A DNA stretch of 51,779 nucleotides from Gordonia sihwensis NBRC 108236. Its GTDB lineage: Bacteria > Actinomycetota > Actinomycetes > Mycobacteriales > Mycobacteriaceae. The translations under genes and the position numbers were made by a program. Below the pieces are notes generated by a model. The model was given only the letters and a program-made list of their open reading frames with translations. It was not told the DNA's origin and ran no database searches. The stretch spans positions 1-51,779 of the forward strand of contig NZ_BANU01000039.1 of NCBI RefSeq assembly GCF_000333035.1, read 5' to 3'. Shown piece after piece: positions 8,977 through 17,027 of the stretch (within the stretch, counting starts at the first letter, position 1; each line of letters opens with the position of its first letter).

Positions 8977-10164
8977 ATGACGCACGATCGACCGGCCGAG
9001 CGCTATGCGGAATGGGGCGGCCACATCCTGTTCCTGGCGCTTCTGCTCGCCGGAATGGCTCAAGCTCTGGCCGGCTCGGCGCCCATCGTGTTCGGCGGGG
9101 CCGCCGCGGTGATCGCCGGTGTCGCCGTCGTCGGCGGGTGGTACCTGCTCGGCGTGTGGTCGCACACGCGCGGCCGGGGCCTCGACACGGGCATCTGGGT
9201 GGTGATCCTCACGCTGCTGTGGGTCGCACTGGTGCTGCTCTCCCCCGGGTTCGTCTGGCTGGCCTTCGTCCTGGCCATGCTGTGCTGGTACTTCCTCGAA
9301 CCGCCGGTCTCGGTGGTCGCCGAGGTGGTGATCGTGACGACGTCGATCGGCTCCACGCTGCTCCACAGTCCCGAGCTGATGGTCGGCGGCATCATCGGTC
9401 CGGCGTTCGGCATCGCCACCGCGGTCGCCGTGACTGAGATATTCCGTCGGATCATCGCGATGGTGGACGAGCGCGACGAGCTCGTCGCCGATCTCCTCGC
9501 AACCCGAGAACTTTTGGCCGCCAAGGAACGTCAGGCCGGGATCCTCGCCGAGCGGGAGCGCCTGGGCGGGGAGATCCACGACGGCACCGGGCAGAGCCTG
9601 GCGAGCATCGTGCTGCTGCTGCGCTCGGCCACCAACGATGAGACCCCGGGCGATCAGCGCGACGTCCAGGTCCGCACCGCGCTCGACACCGCACAGAAGG
9701 CGCTCACCGAGTCGCGACGCTTCCTTCGCGGGCTCGACGGGCCGGACCTGCGCCCGGACGGCCTCACCGACGCCCTGCGCGAGGAGGTGGATCGGGTCTC
9801 CCAGAGCGGGTTGCCGGCTGAACTGCGAGTGCACGGCGACACCGTCGCGCTCCGGCCGGAGACCCGCAACACGCTGCTGAGAACGGCGCAGGAGGCGCTC
9901 ACCAACGCCGCCCGCCACGCCCACGCGACCCGGGCCACCGTGACCCTGACCTATCTGCCCGACGAGGTGCATCTCGACGTCGTCGACGACGGAGTCGGCT
10001 TCCCGGCCGGCCGGCGACCCCCGCGCAGGTCCGACGGCTCGGGCTTCGGCCTGCGCGCCATGCAGAATCGGGTGTCGGAGGCGGGCGGGAGCGTCAGCGT
10101 CGAATCGGAGCCCGACGACGGTACCGTGATCCACGCCCGGCTCCCGATCGGAGGGCAACCGTGA
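8977..10164 (+). CDS. NarL-type sensor histidine kinase
   Basis: Membrane sensor of a two-component system, 395 residues from ATG 8977. In-frame ATG 8941 is possible, but GATACT 7 nt before 8977 favours the shorter form. About five TM helices cover residues 15-155 with very short loops, so sensing is probably within the membrane. A coiled linker (AMVDERDELVADLLATRELL) leads to the HisKA_3 dimerisation domain with phospho-acceptor His191 (GGEIHDGTGQS). The ATPase domain shows TAQEALTNAARHA (N box), DVVDDGVGF and GSGFGLRAMQNRV. The stop overlaps the regulator start (GTGA). Divergent from an FtsX-type exporter, the likely target. Confidence 0.92.
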   Translation: MTHDRPAERYAEWGGHILFLALLLAGMAQALAGSAPIVFGGAAAVIAGVAVVGGWYLLGVWSHTRGRGLDTGIWVVILTLLWVALVLLSPGFVWLAFVLAMLCWYFLEPPVSVVAEVVIVTTSIGSTLLHSPELMVGGIIGPAFGIATAVAVTEIFRRIIAMVDERDELVADLLATRELLAAKERQAGILAERERLGGEIHDGTGQSLASIVLLLRSATNDETPGDQRDVQVRTALDTAQKALTESRRFLRGLDGPDLRPDGLTDALREEVDRVSQSGLPAELRVHGDTVALRPETRNTLLRTAQEALTNAARHAHATRATVTLTYLPDEVHLDVVDDGVGFPAGRRPPRRSDGSGFGLRAMQNRVSEAGGSVSVESEPDDGTVIHARLPIGGQP

Positions 10165-10793
10165 TCCGCATCATGCTGGTCGACGACCACCCCGTGGTCC
10201 GCGCAGGTCTGCGCGCCGTCCTGGGCGCCTCCCCCGATCTCGACGTGGTGGCCGAGGCCGGTACCGCCGACGAGGCGATCGCCCTCGCCGGCGAACTCTC
10301 CCTCGACGTCGTCCTGATGGATCTGCGCCTGCACGGGACCGAGACGCACGATGCGGACGGCGTCTACGCCACCCAATCGATCCGCCGGCTGGCCGATCCG
10401 CCTCAGGTGCTGATCCTCACCACCTACGAATCCGATGCCGACATCGTCCGATCGGTCAGTGCCGGTGCCGTCGGCTACCTGCTCAAGGACGCCGCGCCCG
10501 AGACCCTGATCAGCGCCATCCGGTCGGCTGCCGCCGGCGAGACGGTCCTCGGCCCAGCGGTGGCGGCGCGGCTGCTGACCCGCGTCACCGACAGCAGGCC
10601 GGCGCTCACGGCACGAGAGCTCGAGATCGTAGAGCATCTCGACCTCGGCCTCAGCAACCGCGAGATCGCCAAGCGTCTGTTCATCTCGGAGGCCACCGTC
10701 AAGTCGCATCTGGTGCACATCTTCGACAAGCTCGGCGTCTCGAGCCGCAGCAAGGTGGTTGCCGTCGCACGTCAGCGCGGACTGATCGGCTGA
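10161..10793 (+). CDS. NarL/FixJ-family response regulator
   Basis: DNA-binding partner of the upstream kinase, 210 residues. The receiver domain (about 1-120) has the acidic pocket VDDH, phospho-acceptor Asp54 (VVLMDLRL), Thr87/Thr88 (LILTTYES) and Lys109 (GYLLKDA). The C-terminal LuxR-type helix-turn-helix (about 147-208) contains LTARELEIVEHLDLGLSNRE and FISEATVKSHLVHIFDKLGV. It starts with GTG overlapping the kinase stop, so the pair is made together. The likely targets are its own operon and the divergent ABC exporter, inferred from position only. Confidence 0.94.
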   Translation: MIRIMLVDDHPVVRAGLRAVLGASPDLDVVAEAGTADEAIALAGELSLDVVLMDLRLHGTETHDADGVYATQSIRRLADPPQVLILTTYESDADIVRSVSAGAVGYLLKDAAPETLISAIRSAAAGETVLGPAVAARLLTRVTDSRPALTARELEIVEHLDLGLSNREIAKRLFISEATVKSHLVHIFDKLGVSSRSKVVAVARQRGLIG

Positions 10794-10826
10794 GCGCACC
10801 CGCCGGACGGGATCGCCGGTTCCGCG

Positions 10827-10832
10827 TAGCGT
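10827..10832 (+). promoter_or_regulatory. Candidate -10 element of the PIG-L gene (leaderless)
   Basis: TAGCGT, 7 nt before ATG 10840. This supports that ATG over the GTG three codons upstream, which would overlap the element. Confidence 0.5.
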
Positions 10833-10839
10833 GACCCGC

Positions 10840-11517
10840 ATGAGCCTCACCACGTTTCCCACGGACTGGTCCACCGCCCTCGTGCTCGTCGCACATCCCG
10901 ACGACCCGGAGTACGGGATGGCCGCGGCCGTCGCGCGCTGGACATCCGAAGGCAGACGCGTGGTCTACGGCCTGGCGACCAGCGGAGAGGTCGGCATCGA
11001 GGGGATGGCCGCGGCCGAGGCCGGGCCGCTGCGAGAAGGTGAGCAGATCGCCTCGGCCGCCGTGGTCGGCGTCGACGAGGTGGAGTTCTGGGGCTTCCCG
11101 GACAGCGAGTTGCGCAACACTCCGGAGCTGCGCGCGAAGATCACCGAGGCGATCGAGCGCGTGTCGCCCGACGTCGTCCTGGCGACGTACGGCGGCCCCG
11201 AGTGGGCGCCGGGCTTCCCCAATCAGCGCGATCACATGGAGTTCGCGGCGGCGGTGGTCGACGCCTACGACGAGCTCGCCGACCCGCCCGCGGGATTGTT
11301 CTGGAACGGCCCGCACCCGACGCACGCGGTGGACGTGACGGGCTTCGTCGAGGCGGCGGTCGAGTCGCTGTCGTGCCACCGCGTGTACCTCGAGGTGCTC
11401 GATCCGTCGACACCGGTGGCCGATCAGGCCCGCAATCAGGTGGAGTCGTTCACCGCCGCGATCGACGGGTTCGACGCCGCGCACGCCACGGGTTTCGAAC
11501 AGATCCGGCCCCGCTGA
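10840..11517 (+). CDS. PIG-L family N-acetyl-sugar deacetylase
   Basis: A 225-residue zinc-dependent deacetylase-fold protein, same superfamily as MshB and Mca. The N-terminal zinc motif is VLVAHPDDPEYG, where the usual HPDDE is HPDDP (Pro replaces the first Glu and a Glu follows one place later). A second metal site is QRDHMEFA, and GPHPTHAVDVT supplies a further His. The substrate cannot be told from sequence; it is distinct from the true Mca at 29326-30207. ATG 10840 is 7 nt after TAGCGT. It follows the response regulator by 46 bp but has its own promoter-like element. Confidence 0.82.
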   Translation: MSLTTFPTDWSTALVLVAHPDDPEYGMAAAVARWTSEGRRVVYGLATSGEVGIEGMAAAEAGPLREGEQIASAAVVGVDEVEFWGFPDSELRNTPELRAKITEAIERVSPDVVLATYGGPEWAPGFPNQRDHMEFAAAVVDAYDELADPPAGLFWNGPHPTHAVDVTGFVEAAVESLSCHRVYLEVLDPSTPVADQARNQVESFTAAIDGFDAAHATGFEQIRPR

Positions 11518-11546
11518 ACCGGCCTGTGGTGCCCCCGAGACAAGCG

Positions 11547-11580
11547 CCGGGGCCGCACGCGTCGTCGCATGCGGCCCCGG
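11547..11580. terminator. GC-rich hairpin between convergent PIG-L and L,D-transpeptidase genes
   Basis: CCGGGGCCGCA (11547-11557) pairs perfectly with TGCGGCCCCGG (11570-11580) around a 12-nt loop. There is no T-run on either side; likely a bidirectional terminator of the U-less actinobacterial type. Confidence 0.65.
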
Positions 11581-11607
11581 GTCCAACCGATGTGGCTTGG
11601 GTGCGTG

Positions 11608-12498
11608 TCAGCGCATCGCGCCGCTGAGCAGGTTCGGGATCAGCGTGGCGAGATTGCCCAGGACTCCGCCGATGAGATCGGCACCGGGCATCTTCTGCTC
11701 GGCCGGAGCCTCCTTCGGCGCGTTGACGTTGACGCCGATGGTGATCTTCGGGTTCTTGGCCGGGTCGAGCCACTTGAGGATCTCGACCATCTTGTCGCGG
11801 TCGATCGCGACGCAGCCCTGCGTCGGTTCGCCGTTGGTCACGTGCAGGAAGATCGCCGACGCGTCGCCCGGTGTGTTGGTCGGGTTGTGGTTGATGTTGA
11901 CCGCGTAGTCGTACACCGGTCCGCTGTTGTACAGGTTCTCGCTGTCGCCGCCCGGGCTGGTGGCCGACTTGACGTGCGTGTTGTAGGTCGGCGACTTCTC
12001 GTTGGAGTCCCACCAGTCCTGCGTGGTCGCCTGGAAGTACGGCATCTTGGTCCCGGGATTCGCCTGGCGACCGAAGGCCTGGTCGAGTCCGAACGTGCCC
12101 TCCGGAGTCCGGTACACGTTGTCCTGCGCCTTGCCCATGCCCTTCTCGCCGAGGAAGGCCTTGGTCGGGCCGATGACCGGCTTCCACTGACCTGCCGCAT
12201 CCTTCTCGAACGCGGTCAGCGTCGCGGTCTGCGACGACGCCACCGGCGCCGTCACCACGATCATCTGGCTCGTCTCCTGCGCGCCGGGCACGGCGGGGGT
12301 ACCCGGTTCCTTCATCCCCTTGAGCAGGTTGTCGATCAACATCGTGATGCTGTCGGATCCGGTCTGCGGAGACTCTGTCTGCGGCGCGGTCTGCGGGACC
12401 GCGGACGCCTGTCCGGCACCCACGACGAGTGCTCCGAGGAGCGCAGTAAGCGCAAACCCCACTTGCAACATTCGCCTCATCAGTAACTTCAGCACCAT
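11608..12498 (-). CDS. Secreted L,D-transpeptidase (YkuD domain)
   Basis: Predicted cell-wall cross-linking enzyme of 296 residues. The N-terminus has a signal peptide (LQVGFALTALLGALVVGAGQASA, cleavage near residue 33), then a spacer and a YkuD domain from about residue 75. The catalytic segment is HVTNGEPTQGCVAID, with the conserved His and the Cys of the S/T-x-G-C motif; GTFGLDQAFG lies upstream. No lipobox or Ig-like domains are seen, unlike the LdtMt2 type. Start: ATG 12498 was chosen, with 12480 and 12471 also possible; none has a strong ribosome site. It diverges from the methyltransferase gene. Confidence 0.86.
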   Translation of the reverse strand: MVLKLLMRRMLQVGFALTALLGALVVGAGQASAVPQTAPQTESPQTGSDSITMLIDNLLKGMKEPGTPAVPGAQETSQMIVVTAPVASSQTATLTAFEKDAAGQWKPVIGPTKAFLGEKGMGKAQDNVYRTPEGTFGLDQAFGRQANPGTKMPYFQATTQDWWDSNEKSPTYNTHVKSATSPGGDSENLYNSGPVYDYAVNINHNPTNTPGDASAIFLHVTNGEPTQGCVAIDRDKMVEILKWLDPAKNPKITIGVNVNAPKEAPAEQKMPGADLIGGVLGNLATLIPNLLSGAMR

Positions 12499-12651
12499 GC
12501 CAGTGTGCCAGTCGTTCGCTCGTGGCTGCCACACCTGGAGACCATCGTCACCTTTCCGCAACTGTTCTGTGAGCTGCCTGCGGAGGGTTCGCCGACGGCG
12601 TCCGCACCGAGGCCCGGCCCCGCACCCATGCCGCTGACCTGTGGCTCCGGC

Positions 12652-12657
12652 TACGGT
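12652..12657 (+). promoter_or_regulatory. Candidate -10 element of the methyltransferase gene (leaderless)
   Basis: TACGGT, 7 nt before ATG 12665. The adjacent GGAGG is too close (2 nt) to act as a normal ribosome site. Confidence 0.45.
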
Positions 12658-12664
12658 GGAGGCC

Positions 12665-13264
12665 ATGACCCCTGCTCCCCGATGGATCACCGACACCGCG
12701 CCCGGCCACAGTGAGTGGTACATCCAGCGATTCCGTGAGATGGCGGCGAACGGCGACGATCTGTTCGGGGAGGGTCGACTCATCGATGCGATGGTCGCCC
12801 GCTCGGCGCGGGTCCTGGACGCCGGTTGCGGACCCGGCCGGGTCGGCGGCTACCTGCACGGCGTCGGTCACCGGGTCACCGGCGTCGACGTCGATCCGAA
12901 GCTCATCGAGGCAGCGCAGACCGACTACCCCGGCCCCCGCTGGCGCGTCGCCGATCTCGCCGAACTCGATCTCCGCCGGCCGGACGGAACGCGCGAGCAG
13001 TTCGACGCAATCGTCTGCGCGGGCAATGTGCTGGCCTTCGTGGCGCCGAACACCGAGGCGGTCGTGCTGCAGCGCTTGTCCGACCATCTGCTGCCCGACG
13101 GCTTCGTCGCCGTCGGGTTCCATACGGCGAAACTGGCGGTGGAGACCTTCGACGCCGCCCTGACCGAGACCGACCTGTCGCTCGACCTCCGGCTGTCGAC
13201 CTGGGACGTCCGCCCGTGGCACGACGACGCCGACTTCGCCGTGTCGATTCTGCGGCGCGCATGA
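12665..13264 (+). CDS. Class I SAM-dependent methyltransferase
   Basis: A 199-residue Rossmann-fold methyltransferase. Motif I is VLDAGCGPGRVGGYL (about 48-62), followed by the acidic residue at the end of strand 2 (VTGVDVDPKLIEAA) and motif III/IV (FDAIVCAGNVLAFV). The substrate-binding half is short and gives no specificity. ATG 12665 was preferred over an upstream in-frame start because TACGGT is 7 nt before it. It is not obviously part of an operon: the left neighbour diverges and 96 bp separate it from the next gene on the right. Confidence 0.86.
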   Translation: MTPAPRWITDTAPGHSEWYIQRFREMAANGDDLFGEGRLIDAMVARSARVLDAGCGPGRVGGYLHGVGHRVTGVDVDPKLIEAAQTDYPGPRWRVADLAELDLRRPDGTREQFDAIVCAGNVLAFVAPNTEAVVLQRLSDHLLPDGFVAVGFHTAKLAVETFDAALTETDLSLDLRLSTWDVRPWHDDADFAVSILRRA

Positions 13265-13326
13265 GGTTGACGCCTGTAGACGAGGAGCAATCGATCCACA
13301 CTCGCGCTCCCGCGCGGAGGAAACCC

Positions 13327-13361
13327 GGAACGCAGTTCCCGAAGTGCGCATCATCTGCGCA
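13327..13361 (+). promoter_or_regulatory. Two inverted repeats at the start of the AbiEi/DUF559-like gene
   Basis: GGAAC-GCA-GTTCC (13327-13339) is a perfect inverted repeat. TGCGCA-TCATC-TGCGCA (13345-13361) is a second one and overlaps the A of the ATG. Paired repeats at the start codon are the usual position for autoregulation by AbiEi-type winged-helix proteins; this role is inferred. Confidence 0.4.
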
Positions 13362-14191
13362 TGAACGCGATCAGATCCGGGGTGTACCCGTACCGAGAGA
13401 TCGAACGGATGATCGGCCGCGCCCGCTTGAACGACCTGATCCGGCGCGGCCACGCCGAACAGCTCCGTCGGGGCTGGTACCGAATCGGTGAGGCGCGCAG
13501 TGACGACGTCGCCGCGGTCCGCCGCGGCGGTGTAGTGAGTTGCATGTCGGCCCTCAGACGCCACGGCGTCTGGGTTCCCGCCGACGACCGGCTCCACGTC
13601 CGCGGCAACTCGTGGGCGGTGCAGCACCTTCGAGGACCGTTCTGCAGGCAGTTCGGGCGGCCCGTTCCGGAGGCCGACGCAGTCGACGACCTCCCGACCG
13701 CACTGCGACACGCGGCTCGCTGCCTCGATGCGGAGGGATTTGTGGTCGTTTGCGATTCGGTGCTGAACCTGCGACTGATGCACATCGAGGAGCTCGAGTA
13801 CCTGTTCCGCGACGCTCCGAAGTCCGTCCGACTGCTGATCGATGAGTGCGATCCGAACGCCGAGTCAGGCCCGGAGTCGATGGCTCGCCGACGACTGCGC
13901 ACTCACCGCGTCCCCGTGCGAACGCAGGTGAAGATCGACGGAGTCGGCCGGGTCGACCTCCTCATCGGCGACTACCTGATCATCGAGATCGACGGCTGGG
14001 AGATCCACGGCGACCGGCCGCACTTCCAGTCCGACCGGACGCGCGACGCGACCGCCTTCGACCTCGGCTATCACACGCTCCGCTTCACCTACGACGACAT
14101 CGTCTTCCGATGGACGGCAACCCTCGCGAAGATCATCCGGGCCGTCCGCAACGGCACTCACATGCGTCCGGCGCAGCGCGCACAGCATTGA
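13361..14191 (+). CDS. AbiEi-like winged-helix / DUF559-type nuclease-fold protein
   Basis: A 276-residue protein with two parts. Residues about 1-60 look like the AbiEi antitoxin winged helix (LNDLIRRGHAEQLRRGWYRIG), followed by a middle region typical of the AbiEi family (VSCMSALRRHGVWVP). The C-terminal half resembles the DUF559/Vsr endonuclease fold: ESMARRRLR, VDLLIGDYLIIEIDGWEIHG and HFQSDRTRDA, matching a PD-(D/E)xK pattern (D-x(n)-ExD). No AbiEii nucleotidyltransferase gene is adjacent, so it is not a standard type IV toxin-antitoxin pair. Such solitary genes are common and multi-copy in this order. Function unknown. Confidence 0.75.
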   Translation: MNAIRSGVYPYREIERMIGRARLNDLIRRGHAEQLRRGWYRIGEARSDDVAAVRRGGVVSCMSALRRHGVWVPADDRLHVRGNSWAVQHLRGPFCRQFGRPVPEADAVDDLPTALRHAARCLDAEGFVVVCDSVLNLRLMHIEELEYLFRDAPKSVRLLIDECDPNAESGPESMARRRLRTHRVPVRTQVKIDGVGRVDLLIGDYLIIEIDGWEIHGDRPHFQSDRTRDATAFDLGYHTLRFTYDDIVFRWTATLAKIIRAVRNGTHMRPAQRAQH

Positions 14192-14255
14192 CCGCTCACG
14201 CGTGTCGCCCGAACTTCTCGGCCGGAAGCCGCCGAATCGGTCAATGCTGTGCGCG
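14177..14255. repeat. 18-bp perfect inverted repeat between the DUF559-like gene and phoH2
   Basis: CGCGCACAGCATTGACCG (14177-14194) is exactly complementary to 14238-14255, with 43 nt between. The left arm covers the stop codon of the DUF559-like gene. It could act as a large bidirectional terminator between the convergent genes. Confidence 0.75.
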
Positions 14256-14264
14256 AGCCAGGAG

Positions 14265-15569
14265 TCACACCCCGGCGCCCGGCGCGAACTCCTCCAGCAT
14301 GTCGGTCACCAGCGCTGCGATCGGCGACCGCTCGCTCCTGGTGAGGGTCACGTGTGCGAACAGCGGATGGCCCTTGAGCTTCTCGATCACCGCGGCGACA
14401 CCGTCATGGCGGCCGACGCGCAGGTTGTCGCGCTGCGCGACATCGTGCGTCAGCACCACGCGCGACCCCGACCCGAGCCGCGAGAGCACCGTGAGCAGCA
14501 CGTTGCGCTCGAGCGACTGCGCTTCGTCGACGATCACGAAGGAATCGTGCAGCGACCGTCCGCGGATGTGCGTCAGCGGCAGAACCTCGAGCATGCCCCT
14601 CGACAGGACCTCGTCGACCACCTCGGTCGACACCAGTCCCTCCAGCGTGTCGAAGACGGCCTGCGCCCACGGCCCCATCTTCTCGGCCTCGCCTCCGGGC
14701 AGGTAGCCCAGTTGCTGACCGCCGACCGCGTACAGCGGGCGAAAGACGACCACTTTGCGCTGAGTGCGACGCTCGAGCACCGCCTCCAGACCCGCGCACA
14801 GGGCCAGCGCCGACTTGCCGGTGCCGGCCTTGCCGCCCAGGGAGACGATCCCGACGGATTCGTCGAGCAGCAGGTCGAGCGCCACGCGCTGTTCCGCCGA
14901 CCGGCCGCGCAGGCCGAACGCCTCGCGGTCGCCGCGGACGAGCTGTACCTGTTTGGTCTCGGTGACGCGGCCCAGCGCACTCTGCCCGTTGCCGACCATC
15001 CGCACGCCCGTGTGGCAGGGCAGTTCCCGCGCCTCGTCGAGATCGATCAGCCCGTCGGCGAACAGGGCGTCGATCGCCGTGTCGGCGACGTCGATCTCGT
15101 CCATTCCGGTCCATCCCGAGACCACCACGTCCTGGGCGTGGTACTCGTCGGCGGCGAGGCCGACCGCGCCCGCCTTGACGCGCAGCGGGGTGTCCTTCGA
15201 GACCAGCGTGACGTCGCGGCCCTCCGCACGCAGATTGAGCGCGCAGGCCAGGATCCGCGAGTCGTTCGTGTCGTTGCGGAAACCGGCGGGCAGGACCGTC
15301 GGGTCGGTGTGGTTGAGCTCCACCTGCACGGTTCCGCCCTCGTCGCCGATCGAGATCGGCAGATCGAGACGTTCGTGTCTGACTCGCAGGTCGTCGAGCA
15401 GGCGAAGTGCCTGACGCGCGAACCAGCCGAGTTCGCTGTGGTGGCGTTTGCCCTCGAGTTCGCTGATGACGACCAGCGGGAGCACTACGTGATGCTCCGC
15501 GAAGCGGGTCACCGCCCACGGGTCGGACAGCAGGACGGAGGTATCGAGGACGTAGGTGCGAACGGTCAC
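14265..15569 (-). CDS. phoH2: PhoH2: PIN-domain ribonuclease fused to PhoH ATPase/helicase
   Basis: A 434-residue PIN-PhoH fusion; in mycobacteria PhoH2 unwinds and cleaves RNA in a sequence-dependent way. The N-terminal PIN domain (about 3-135) has the acidic residues in [17 protein letters not shown] and [11 protein letters not shown]. The C-terminal PhoH P-loop domain has Walker [12 protein letters not shown] and Walker B FVIVDEAQ, plus [11 protein letters not shown] 15569 has AGGAG 6 nt upstream. In mycobacteria a small antitoxin gene overlaps its 5' end; a candidate small ORF ends 9 nt upstream here (15579-15707). Convergent with the DUF559-like gene. Confidence 0.94.
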   Translation of the reverse strand: MTVRTYVLDTSVLLSDPWAVTRFAEHHVVLPLVVISELEGKRHHSELGWFARQALRLLDDLRVRHERLDLPISIGDEGGTVQVELNHTDPTVLPAGFRNDTNDSRILACALNLRAEGRDVTLVSKDTPLRVKAGAVGLAADEYHAQDVVVSGWTGMDEIDVADTAIDALFADGLIDLDEARELPCHTGVRMVGNGQSALGRVTETKQVQLVRGDREAFGLRGRSAEQRVALDLLLDESVGIVSLGGKAGTGKSALALCAGLEAVLERRTQRKVVVFRPLYAVGGQQLGYLPGGEAEKMGPWAQAVFDTLEGLVSTEVVDEVLSRGMLEVLPLTHIRGRSLHDSFVIVDEAQSLERNVLLTVLSRLGSGSRVVLTHDVAQRDNLRVGRHDGVAAVIEKLKGHPLFAHVTLTRSERSPIAALVTDMLEEFAPGAGV

Positions 15570-15578
15570 GTCGGACTC

Positions 15579-15707
15579 CTAGTCGCCCGTGCAGCCCCGC
15601 ACGGAACGAGTTTGTCTGAGCAGCCGGTCGGCTCGTGCCTGCTCGATCTCCACCTGCCGGCGGTCAACCGAAGTCGGCGAGAGCCGGGGCCGGCCCTCTC
15701 GTGACAC
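15579..15707 (-). CDS. Candidate small ORF upstream of phoH2 (possible antitoxin)
   Basis: A 42-codon frame from GTG 15707 to TAG 15579, 9 nt before the phoH2 GTG. The product is basic and partly helical in appearance (VDRRQVEIEQARADRLLRQT). No convincing ribosome site or -10 precedes the GTG, and GTG 15650 is an internal alternative. Mycobacterial phoH2 genes are coupled to a small antitoxin gene in the same place, which is the only reason to list it. Coding potential is unproven. Confidence 0.25.
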   Translation of the reverse strand: MSREGRPRLSPTSVDRRQVEIEQARADRLLRQTRSVRGCTGD

Positions 15708-16067
15708 CTGTGTCGTTCACGAATCGAACCTCCCGAACGAACCGCTTCCCCGCGGCCCGTTAAGGCCCAACGTACGCTGCGTCACATCTCCGAGTGGCCA
15801 AGCGCAGTCGGCGCGTCGGTGAAGGTTGAGTTACCGAACGACGACGCCGAGCGATCTCTCGTCACACCACGGATCAGCGGCAACTTCAGCACCACGACAG
15901 CGGTCGACGGGCGTCGCGCCCGTCGACCGGTCACCAATGGTGGATCGACCGCCGCCGGGACGTGCGGGGCGGTTCGCCGCGCGACGCCTTACGGACGCGG
16001 GTGTCTGTGAATCGGCTCGGGCCGGGAACGACGATCTCCCGGACCCGATTCCGGGGCCTGCAGGGAG
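15708..16067. other. Intergenic stretch between phoH2 and desA
   Basis: About 360 bp (500 bp counting the small ORF region) without a convincing gene. It holds the strong hairpin at 15901-15929 and little else recognisable. Short frames on the plus strand lack start signals. Confidence 0.5.
15901..15929 (-). terminator. Strong hairpin downstream of the desaturase gene
   Basis: CGGTCGACGGGCG pairs perfectly with CGCCCGTCGACCG around a TCG loop (13 bp). It lies about 140 bp after the desaturase stop on the minus strand and lacks a U-tract. Probable terminator, though a structured RNA element is possible. Confidence 0.5.
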
Positions 16068-16937
16068 TCAGTGCCCGGCAGCCTTCGCGAGAATCCGGGC
16101 ACGCGCGGACTCGGCCTCGGCGCTGAGCTCCTGAAGGCTCTCCAGCTTGAGCTCCGAGGCCAGCTTCGCCGCGATCGCGGCGTCGGTCGAGACGTCTTCG
16201 AAGTCCGAGATGAAATCGCGCTGCGCGTCGAAGTCGGCGATGTCGGAACCGATGTGCTCGATCCCGGCGAGCGCCTTGTCGACGGCCAGGACGGTGGACT
16301 CCTGGTCCGCTACCACGCCCGCCATCAGGAAGGCCTGGAACGTCGCGGCCTGCACGGCGTCGTCGGTCTGGATCTTGGTCAGGATCTGAGTCAGGTTCTC
16401 GTCGTCGACGTAGCCCAGCAGCTTCTCGATGAACGTGACGCACTGGTTCTCGTGGACCGCGAGCAGGGCCAGGACGTCCATCGGTCCAAGGTTCTCGATG
16501 GCCTCGGGCGACTGCCGCCAGCCGGCGACCACATGGATGCGACGACGGTTCTCGGCCTCCACCGGATCCACCGCCCGGGTCACCACCAGGTAGTCGCGCA
16601 GGACGATCGAGTGACGATTGTCCTCGGCGGTCCACACGCCGACCAGCTGTCGCCAATCGGAGAACGCGGGGAAGTGCATCGCGAGGACGCGATGGAACGA
16701 GGGCAGATTGTCCTTGGTGAGCAGCAGCGCCTGGAGTCCGGCCGCGGCGGTCTCGGGCAGCGTGGAATCGGACGGCACGTAGTCGTCACCGCCCAGGAAG
16801 GCGAAGTTGCGGCCCAGGTCCCAGGGGATCCAATCCGACGGCGTCCACGAGATGGCACCTTCGGCGTGCTCCTCCGCGATCTCCGGGAGCGCCTTCTCCA
16901 GCGCGTTGATCAACTCGTCATTGCTCAGTACAGCCAC
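16068..16937 (-). CDS. desA2: Acyl-[acyl-carrier-protein] desaturase (DesA type)
   Basis: Soluble di-iron desaturase of the FA_desaturase_2 family, similar to M. tuberculosis DesA1/DesA2, thought to introduce double bonds during mycolic acid synthesis. From GTG 16937 it has 289 residues, normal for the family. The motif EDNRHSIVLRDYL supplies the first ExxH iron ligands; a second helix pair (LLAVHENQCVTFIEKLL) supplies E/H ligands. GTG 16937 was preferred over GTG 16946 because TAGGGT lies exactly 7 nt before it. Position beside glyA and phoH2 matches DesA2 (Rv1094), which is why that symbol is proposed. Confidence 0.85.
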   Translation of the reverse strand: MAVLSNDELINALEKALPEIAEEHAEGAISWTPSDWIPWDLGRNFAFLGGDDYVPSDSTLPETAAAGLQALLLTKDNLPSFHRVLAMHFPAFSDWRQLVGVWTAEDNRHSIVLRDYLVVTRAVDPVEAENRRRIHVVAGWRQSPEAIENLGPMDVLALLAVHENQCVTFIEKLLGYVDDENLTQILTKIQTDDAVQAATFQAFLMAGVVADQESTVLAVDKALAGIEHIGSDIADFDAQRDFISDFEDVSTDAAIAAKLASELKLESLQELSAEAESARARILAKAAGH

Positions 16938-16944
16938 GACACCC

Positions 16945-16950
16945 ACCCTA
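16945..16950 (-). promoter_or_regulatory. Candidate -10 element of the desaturase gene (leaderless)
   Basis: TAGGGT on the minus strand, 7 nt from GTG 16937. It decides between the two neighbouring GTG starts. Confidence 0.45.
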
Positions 16951-17027
16951 AACGACGGACGGCCCCCACCGAAACCAGGTCGACGCCGGCCGCTACGGGA
17001 CCGGCGTCGCCTGGATTTCGGCTCGGA

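Noticed and set aside
10840..11517. PIG-L gene considered as mshB or mca.
   Set aside because: The HPDDE motif is altered and the length is 225 residues; the true Mca is at 29326-30207.
14202..15704. An open frame of 500 codons on the plus strand.
   Set aside because: Antisense to phoH2; no recognisable product.
15819..16010. A 63-codon plus-strand frame in the phoH2/desA gap.
   Set aside because: It runs through the strong hairpin at 15901-15929 and has no ribosome site or -10 element.
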